Part shown: positions 42,628 to 47,628 of the stretch, piece by piece
Layout: each line of letters starts with the position of its first letter
Position numbering within the stretch: the stretch's first letter is position 1
Source of the DNA: Thermodesulfobacteriota bacterium
GTDB lineage: Bacteria; Desulfobacterota; DSM-4660; Desulfatiglandales; Desulfatiglandaceae
Length of the DNA stretch: 47,628 nucleotides
Reading direction: 5' to 3'
Assembly (NCBI GenBank): GCA_028278625.1
Contig: JANQDY010000049.1
Span: 1 to 47,628 of the forward strand
Program-made: the position numbers and the translations under genes
The notes under the pieces: generated by a model
Database searches by the model: none
What the model saw: only the letters and a program-made list of their open reading frames with translations
Told to the model about the DNA's origin: nothing

Positions 42628-42682
42628 GCGCTGGGCGATGGGCAACTGGCACCCAGGACCTGGCGCCCAGAGCCCGGAACCA
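42628..42682. repeat. Degenerate GC-rich inverted repeat between genes
   Basis: A stretch built from short variations on ctgggcg, actggca and cgcccag, with CTGGGCG and CGCCCAG inverted to each other. It could act as a hairpin at the end of the operon. A similar low-complexity stretch occurs at 29470-29535. Confidence 0.45.
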
Positions 42683-42696
42683 GCGGCTGTGCCGCG

Positions 42697-43149
42697 TTAG
42701 ATTTTTCTTTCCAGATAAATGGTTTTTGAAGGGGCGAACCGGTTCGCGCTGAAAAAATGGATCAGGCTTGAGTTATTCCATGCGACCAGGGTGCTGACTT
42801 TCTTGACGCCGAGCTTTCTCAAATGCGCCAGAAACTCATCGATCAGCCGTTCTCCGATCCCTTTTTGCTGATAGGCGGGATCAACGCCGATGGTATCGAG
42901 GGTCGCCTCTCCCTGGAAAATGCCATATTCTCCCATGTAGGTTTCACCCATTACAAATCCGACCACTTTTCCGTTGCCATTTTCAGCCACCAACGATGCG
43001 GGAAGGTAGTCTTTGGTCTGGAAAAGCTTCTCGAATTTCATATCATAGTATTCCGTTCGTGAAGAATTGAGTACTTTTTCGTCAATCCCAACCACGGCGT
43101 CATAGTCTTCCGCCTTCATGAGCCTGATGGTGATGGTGTCCTTTTCCAT
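42697..43149 (-). CDS. GNAT-family N-acetyltransferase
   Basis: A 150-residue acetyltransferase. ITIRLMKAEDYDAVVGI starts the fold, VVGFVMGETYMG and LDTIGVDPAYQQKGIGERLI follow; the last is the acetyl-CoA pyrophosphate loop (Q-x-x-G-I-G). The start follows GAAAGGAGGG. It stands alone on the minus strand. The acceptor substrate is unknown; small-molecule or protein N-terminus are both possible. Confidence 0.9.
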   Translation of the reverse strand: MEKDTITIRLMKAEDYDAVVGIDEKVLNSSRTEYYDMKFEKLFQTKDYLPASLVAENGNGKVVGFVMGETYMGEYGIFQGEATLDTIGVDPAYQQKGIGERLIDEFLAHLRKLGVKKVSTLVAWNNSSLIHFFSANRFAPSKTIYLERKI

Positions 43150-43374
43150 GGAGCCCTCCTTTCTTCGAAACGGCCACTTAACTGCAATCTACCGGGGAAA
43201 CCCTTTTGGCGCCCTATTCATCAACAGGCCCCATGCTTTCATTATCCATGAGTTGCTGATGATGTCAACCATAATGGCCCGAAGACCATCGGCCGCCGAC
43301 CCGTGCTCTCCCATGTTTCGAGAAGGGCGGTTGCCCTTGATAACGCACTGAGGTTCGGTGTAATAATTGTCCCC

Positions 43375-45108
43375 ATGACGACATTCATTTCATCGCTCCC
43401 CGAGGGATATTCTGTCTTGCTGTTCATGTTTCAGTGGTGCTTCTGCATGGCCATCCTCCTGCTGTTGCCACGGTCTTTGTCGGCAAACCGGAAACTCATC
43501 GTCATCTTCTTGACGGCATTGACCCCAAGGCTCATGTTGTTGGCCCAGGAATCCTTGTGTCAACCGCTGGCCACCAGGGCAACCCTACTAATGCTGGACA
43601 TGGGGACCATGGTCTTTCTGGCGTTTGTGCTGCGATTTCGCCGCCTCGATTACCGGTGGCTGACCTTGTTCGGGCTCAACCCGGTCATTTTATGGGCGTT
43701 TGCCGGGGAAGGGCATTTTCATGTGATTCAATATTTTTTGCTGACCGGGGCTATCTGCTTTTTTGACCGAAAGAAGTGGGGATGGATGTTCTTGACGGCC
43801 GGGCTTCTGACACATGTAACGGTTTTATCCCTCCCGGCGCTTTTGTTTTTCATAAACCGTGAAAATATAAGGTATGCCTGGATAGGGTTGATGGCGTTGC
43901 TTCTTCCTTCAGCGCTTCATTTGTGGGTTTTTCCGGGAGAAAACTTTCAGATGGTTTTTGGGGGGATCCCTGAAATGATCTTGCCCGCCAAAACGGGCTT
44001 GAGGATTCTTCTGGTGGTCCTGGCGTCGGCCGGCCTGTTCTATTTTCATCCCGCAAGGAGCAGCCGTTATCGAAATGATCCCGTACCCGGATGTTTCTTC
44101 CTTTTCGGCTGTATCATCCTGCTGGCACCCACTTTTCATTTCTGGTATATGGGCTGGATAGTCCCTTTGATGGTGATCCAACCGTCAAAACCGTGGATGT
44201 TGTTGTGCCTGACCATTGCCTTTTCCTTTGTGGCAAACGGCGGTTATGAGCCCGCGGGCATGCGCCAGCTGCCGCTCTGGGCAAACCTGTGTGAATGGGT
44301 TCCCTTTTACGCCCTTCTGATGCTTCAGGGGGTGTTTTTTCTGAAGCAGATCGGAAACCATATGGCGGAGGATTCTCCCGGAACCGTGTCGGTTGTGATT
44401 CCTGCCCGCAACGAAGGGGCGAATATCGCATCCTGCGTGGGTGAGGCGTTAAAAGACAGTGCCGTCACTGAAGTCATTGTTGTGGATGGGGGATCTTCGG
44501 ATGAGACCGTGGCAATGGCGCTTTTGGCCGGTGCACGGGTTTTCGAAGATGCGCGATCCGTGGAAGAAGGTGGCGGCAGGGGAGGCCAGATTCTTACGGG
44601 CATTCAAAGGGCCCGGGGTGATCTGGTGGCGGTGGTTCATGCGGATACTCTGGTGAAAGCCCCCGGCTTTACGGAAATGTGCAATGTTCTTGAACGGCAG
44701 CCCCGCGTTTGCGGAGGTGCCCTGGGCAGCCGGTTTGAAAGGGGAAATCCGTGGTTTTGGCTGATCAATTTGGCCAATGATCTGAGGGCGGTGCTTCTGG
44801 GGATCAGTTTTGGGGATCAGGTGCAGTTTTTCAGACGGAAATCGGTTGTTTCAAGGGGGTTGTTCCCGGACATTCCCCTGATGGAGGATGTGGAACTGAG
44901 CATTCGGCTGGGCACCCTGGGACCTCAGGTCTTTCTTTTCGGAAATGCCCGGGTCTCAACCAGGCGCTGGGAAAGCCTTGGTGCTAAAAATGCCTTTTGG
45001 GTCATTGCCCGTGTGGCGTGGTATCTTACTAAGCGCATTTTGGGGACCCCTGACACCCGCGGCATGTACCGGAGCTATTATGGTAGAGAGAGGATTAAAA
45101 GATCATGA
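43375..45108 (+). CDS. Membrane protein with C-terminal GT2 glycosyltransferase (TIGR04283-like)
   Basis: A protein of about 577 residues. The first 340 are a bundle of about ten hydrophobic helices (EGYSVLLFMFQWCFCMAILL and on), resembling a lipid-linked mannosyltransferase-type membrane part. From about 338 comes a GT2 domain: VSVVIPARNEGANIASCV, VIVVDGGSSDET, VAVVHADTLV and IPLMEDVELSIRLG. The GT2 part resembles the TIGR04283 family linked to selenium- or arsenic-related sugar transfer, recognised from memory. An upstream GTG at 43303 could also be the start; neither has a ribosome site. It is coupled to the rhodanese gene by an ATGA overlap. Confidence 0.82.
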   Translation: MTTFISSLPEGYSVLLFMFQWCFCMAILLLLPRSLSANRKLIVIFLTALTPRLMLLAQESLCQPLATRATLLMLDMGTMVFLAFVLRFRRLDYRWLTLFGLNPVILWAFAGEGHFHVIQYFLLTGAICFFDRKKWGWMFLTAGLLTHVTVLSLPALLFFINRENIRYAWIGLMALLLPSALHLWVFPGENFQMVFGGIPEMILPAKTGLRILLVVLASAGLFYFHPARSSRYRNDPVPGCFFLFGCIILLAPTFHFWYMGWIVPLMVIQPSKPWMLLCLTIAFSFVANGGYEPAGMRQLPLWANLCEWVPFYALLMLQGVFFLKQIGNHMAEDSPGTVSVVIPARNEGANIASCVGEALKDSAVTEVIVVDGGSSDETVAMALLAGARVFEDARSVEEGGGRGGQILTGIQRARGDLVAVVHADTLVKAPGFTEMCNVLERQPRVCGGALGSRFERGNPWFWLINLANDLRAVLLGISFGDQVQFFRRKSVVSRGLFPDIPLMEDVELSIRLGTLGPQVFLFGNARVSTRRWESLGAKNAFWVIARVAWYLTKRILGTPDTRGMYRSYYGRERIKRS

Positions 45109-45665
45109 GAAAAAAACACACCCTCATGTTGTTATCTTGGTTGCTTTTGGCGCTTATGCCGGGACTTTTGCCAACGGCCGCGGCAGGCGACGAAAGACTC
45201 ACGGACGGAGAGAAGAAGAAGGTCGTATACAAGATGTATGAAGACTACCGAAAGGAATTTCCCAATGTCAGGGACATGTCACCCGAACAAGCCATGCAGG
45301 AGATGGCCCATGGAAACATCGTCTTTGTGGATACGCGAAAACCGGCGGAAATTTCCGTCTCAATGCTCCCGGGTGCCGTCACCCAGGAAGAATTTCTGAA
45401 AGACCCGTCCCGATATCAGGGAAAACACGTTGTCGCCTATTGCACCATCAGTTATCGTAGCGGCAAGTTCGCCCAGAAAATGGCCGAAAAGGGGATCCAA
45501 ATCTTTAACCTCAAGGGCGGATTGCTGGCCTGGGTCCTGGAAGGGGGGGACGTCTATGACGAAAAGGGTGTAACCAAGCGGATCAATGTCTACGGCGAAA
45601 AATGGAATTACCCGCCCGAGGGATACGAGTCCGTGGTTTTAGACTTCTTTGAACGATATTTCTAA
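45105..45665 (+). CDS. Secreted rhodanese-like protein
   Basis: A 186-residue protein with a signal peptide (hydrophobic residues 7-22, cleavage near AAA, residue 27) and a rhodanese domain: VFVDTRKPAEISVSMLPGAV and the active loop YC(113)TISYRSGKFA, then IFNLKGGLLAWV. Cys113 would carry persulfide. It overlaps the glycosyltransferase gene by ATGA, so it is made together with it. Its stop overlaps the convergent esterase stop by 4 bp. The sulfur acceptor is unknown. Confidence 0.9.
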   Translation: MRKKHTLMLLSWLLLALMPGLLPTAAAGDERLTDGEKKKVVYKMYEDYRKEFPNVRDMSPEQAMQEMAHGNIVFVDTRKPAEISVSMLPGAVTQEEFLKDPSRYQGKHVVAYCTISYRSGKFAQKMAEKGIQIFNLKGGLLAWVLEGGDVYDEKGVTKRINVYGEKWNYPPEGYESVVLDFFERYF

Positions 45666-46597
45666 TCCCCCCGATACCACTTGCCGGATTCGGCAATGCC
45701 GTTTTCCTCCTGGCTCAGCTTCCCCATGCCGTAGAACAGGTGGATCATGCCGGGGTAGCAGGAGTAGGTGGTGTCCACACCGGCTCCCTTCAATGCCTCC
45801 GCCATGGCCTCGCCTTCCTCGGTCAACACATCGTGCTCGGCGGTGATGATCAGTGTGGGCGGCAGGCCCGACAAATCCCGGGCAAACAGGGGGGAGGCCA
45901 AGGGGTTCTCCGCGTCCCGCGGCTCGGCCAGATACTGTTTGCGGTAGTAATCGCAGACAGGGCCGCTCAAGATCACCTTGTCCCAGTACTTTTTGAAGGA
46001 GGGCCGATCATAGCCGGTGATGTCCGTGGCCGGGTACACCGAGACCAGCTTCTCAAGCTCCGGGCCGCCTTCATCCCTGGCCAAAAGGGCCACGGCAAAG
46101 ACCAGGCCCCCGCCGGCACTGTCACCGCCAAGGGAAATGCGGGCGGTGTCAAGGCCCATCCCGGCGCCATGCTGGGCAATCCATCTGGTAGCTGCCAGGC
46201 AGTCGTACACCGCCACCGGGAATTTATGTTCCGGGGCGAGACGGTAATCCACGCTTGCCACGCAGGCCTTTGTGCGGTTGGCCAGGGCGCGACAGGGAGT
46301 GTCGTGGGTGTCCAAATTGCCCACCACCCAGCCGCCTCCGTGGAACCACATGAGTACGGGCAGGTTCGGTTCGTCGCTGGGGTAGTAGAGGCGCAACCCG
46401 ATTCGGCCGCCCTCGACGGACACGTCCAACTCCGCAATCTTGGCCACCGCCTCGCCGGGCCCCATCAAGCCGATGATCACCTGGTTTCGGGTTTCTCTTA
46501 CCTGTTCCACCGTCATCTTCCACATGGGGGTCATGGGATTGGCAAAGGCGGCGCGGATCAGCCCGTCTATATAGGGGTGAAATTTGATATCAGACAT
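45662..46597 (-). CDS. HSL-family alpha/beta hydrolase (esterase)
   Basis: A 311-residue esterase of the hormone-sensitive-lipase (type IV) family. The oxyanion motif HGGGW (86-90) and the nucleophile motif GDSAG (158-162, Ser160) are intact. The Asp in ITAEHDVLTEEGE and the His in YPGMIHLFYGM complete the triad. No signal peptide, so cytoplasmic. It ends 4 bp inside the rhodanese stop. A fragment of an SDR gene lies just upstream, suggesting a former two-gene unit. Confidence 0.93.
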   Translation of the reverse strand: MSDIKFHPYIDGLIRAAFANPMTPMWKMTVEQVRETRNQVIIGLMGPGEAVAKIAELDVSVEGGRIGLRLYYPSDEPNLPVLMWFHGGGWVVGNLDTHDTPCRALANRTKACVASVDYRLAPEHKFPVAVYDCLAATRWIAQHGAGMGLDTARISLGGDSAGGGLVFAVALLARDEGGPELEKLVSVYPATDITGYDRPSFKKYWDKVILSGPVCDYYRKQYLAEPRDAENPLASPLFARDLSGLPPTLIITAEHDVLTEEGEAMAEALKGAGVDTTYSCYPGMIHLFYGMGKLSQEENGIAESGKWYRGD

Positions 46598-46610
46598 ATG
46601 CTTGCTCTCT

Positions 46611-46700
46611 TTAACTGAATCCGCTCTCCCTCAAGGCCTTGACCGCCGGGGGGCCGACATAATCCAAGGCATTGGTTACCAGGGCGATTTTCTTGCTCAT
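46611..46700 (-). pseudogene. N-terminal fragment of a short-chain dehydrogenase gene
   Basis: A 29-codon frame with a good ribosome site (AGAGGAG) reads MSKKIALVTNALDYVGPPAV, then about nine more residues and TAA. KIALVTNALDYVGPPAV is the typical nucleotide-binding start of an SDR protein. The frame stops where the SDR strand would continue, 14 bases before the esterase ATG. It is probably the stub left by a deletion, though it may still be translated. Confidence 0.65.
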
Positions 46701-46952
46701 TTGTTGTCTCCTCTTTGTGTGAGGACCTTTGCATCATTGCGAAAGCATCCTTTGCATATGACCATCATAATATGAAATGTTCAATATGGCACGATATATC
46801 ATGTAAGGGGACAAAGAGGCTTCATTTTGCGATCTTTCCGTCCATTGGAAATACCGAAATGGTTCCGGCATTCCATCGTAATTTCCAGTTTGACTATTCA
46901 TTTGTTCCTTCCCTATAAGGGCTCTAAAAATGATTCGTGTATGAGGATAATG

Positions 46953-47546
46953 ATGACGGCGTCAGAGCGGCTAGAATACGAGGGCCTGGTAGAGGGGAGG
47001 CTTTCGAGGGTGCGACGGCGGGGGCATGGATGGGTTTTTTCCATCTGGCCCTATCGTGCCGTACGGATCACGCTTTCGGCGCTGTTTTTATGGTCCGGCA
47101 TTTCCAAACTGATGTCCCCTGAGTCTTTTGGGGTCATCATTGATGCCTACGGTATTGTTCCTACTCACTGGGTCGGACCCACAAGCATCGGGCTGCCGAT
47201 TCTCGAGGTGGTTTTGGCCGTGGGTCTGCTTCTGGATATCCGGTTCAGTCTCGCGGGAATTGCGGCCCTGCTGGCGCTGTTTATGGCCATCCTGGGGTAT
47301 GGAATCCATTTGGGGCTGGATGTGGATTGCGGGTGCTTCGGACCCGAAGATCCGGAAGCCGAAGCCTTCCATGGTCTTCGAACGGCCCTATATCGGGACG
47401 TGGCCATGGGGGCGGCGATTGTGTACTTGTATGTGTGGCGGTTTGTGAGATCGGCAGCGCCGGTCCGTTTGTTGGAAGGTGTTAAAATCATATTGAATAA
47501 GGAGAACGAGGCAATGAAATTGATGAAGCCTGGAATTCCGATATAA
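46953..47546 (+). CDS. MauE/DoxX-like membrane protein
   Basis: A 197-residue membrane protein. Several hydrophobic helices (ITLSALFLWSGISKLM, LPILEVVLAVGLLLDI, LAGIAALLALFMAILGYGI, DVAMGAAIVYLYVW) and the C126-G-C128-F motif in DVDCGCFGPEDPE are typical of MauE-type proteins, which help disulfide formation or redox maturation. The ATG at 46953 has GAGG at ideal spacing; ATGs at 46941 and 46950 are alternatives. The gene downstream lies outside the window. Confidence 0.85.
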   Translation: MTASERLEYEGLVEGRLSRVRRRGHGWVFSIWPYRAVRITLSALFLWSGISKLMSPESFGVIIDAYGIVPTHWVGPTSIGLPILEVVLAVGLLLDIRFSLAGIAALLALFMAILGYGIHLGLDVDCGCFGPEDPEAEAFHGLRTALYRDVAMGAAIVYLYVWRFVRSAAPVRLLEGVKIILNKENEAMKLMKPGIPI

Positions 47547-47628
47547 GGATTGATTGAAAAACATCGTTGGCAAAAGCAAGCTCGCGGGTGTGAGTCAGGA
47601 ATTTTGAGCTATGGTCTCAGTCGTGTAT
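47547..47628. other. Window end, no gene seen
   Basis: 82 bases after the MauE-like stop; no start codon with a ribosome site or terminator is evident. Confidence 0.4.

Overview
The window looks like a chromosomal segment from a strictly anaerobic Desulfobacterota-type (deltaproteobacterial) organism. This is inferred from gene content: a molybdopterin oxidoreductase of the C-x7-C type, a HesB-like protein, a TAXI-TRAP uptake operon, a FadN-type beta-oxidation operon with a FadR-like operator, sigma-54 control, and a DNA style of moderate to high GC with strong AAGGAGG ribosome sites. No rRNA or tRNA gene was seen.

Left part (1-8.0 kb): genes for the cell surface or periplasm, mostly on the minus strand. 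They are the N-terminal part of an SBBP beta-propeller protein with 177-bp tandem repeats, two small secreted cysteine-rich proteins, a Tat-exported sulfatase between them, a lipoprotein, then a secreted protein and a small membrane protein on the plus strand. Intergenic DNA here carries fragments similar to the 3' end of the acyl-CoA dehydrogenase gene found 16-18 kb to the right.

Defence island (8.2-23.65 kb, all plus strand): (i) an RtcR-like sigma-54 activator with an N-terminal CARF-like sensor domain, a GAFTGA AAA+ domain and a Fis-type HTH; (ii) a type I restriction-modification set in the order hsdR-hsdM-hsdS; (iii) a 1310-residue protein fusing an HsdM-like methyltransferase (catalytic motif altered to CPPW), one HsdS-like recognition domain, a probable beta-sandwich and a P-loop ATPase, translationally coupled to (iv) a second P-loop protein; (v) a CBASS operon of patatin phospholipase, CD-NTase and a stand-alone E2-like protein. 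Good -24/-12 (sigma-54) promoters lie just upstream of both hsdR (9703-9718) and the CBASS operon (21012-21027). The simplest reading is that a nucleotide- or RNA-sensing CARF activator switches on the restriction module and the CBASS module together. This inducible two-layer arrangement is the most interesting content of the window. Its left edge carries an 84%-identical, 110-bp relic of the acyl-CoA dehydrogenase gene that borders its right edge, in the same orientation.

Right part (23.7-47.6 kb): core metabolism. A minus-strand beta-oxidation operon (FadN-like, thiolase, acyl-CoA dehydrogenase) starts at a promoter whose start region overlaps a perfect FadR-like palindrome. Then come a CBS-pair protein, xseA, a HesB-like protein, a molybdopterin oxidoreductase, and a TAXI-TRAP operon (small secreted protein, binding protein, DUF1850, fused permease) running into a PreP-like M16 protease and an alpha/beta hydrolase. 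The end holds a GNAT acetyltransferase, a membrane-anchored GT2 glycosyltransferase coupled to a rhodanese, an HSL-type esterase, an SDR fragment and a MauE-type membrane protein.
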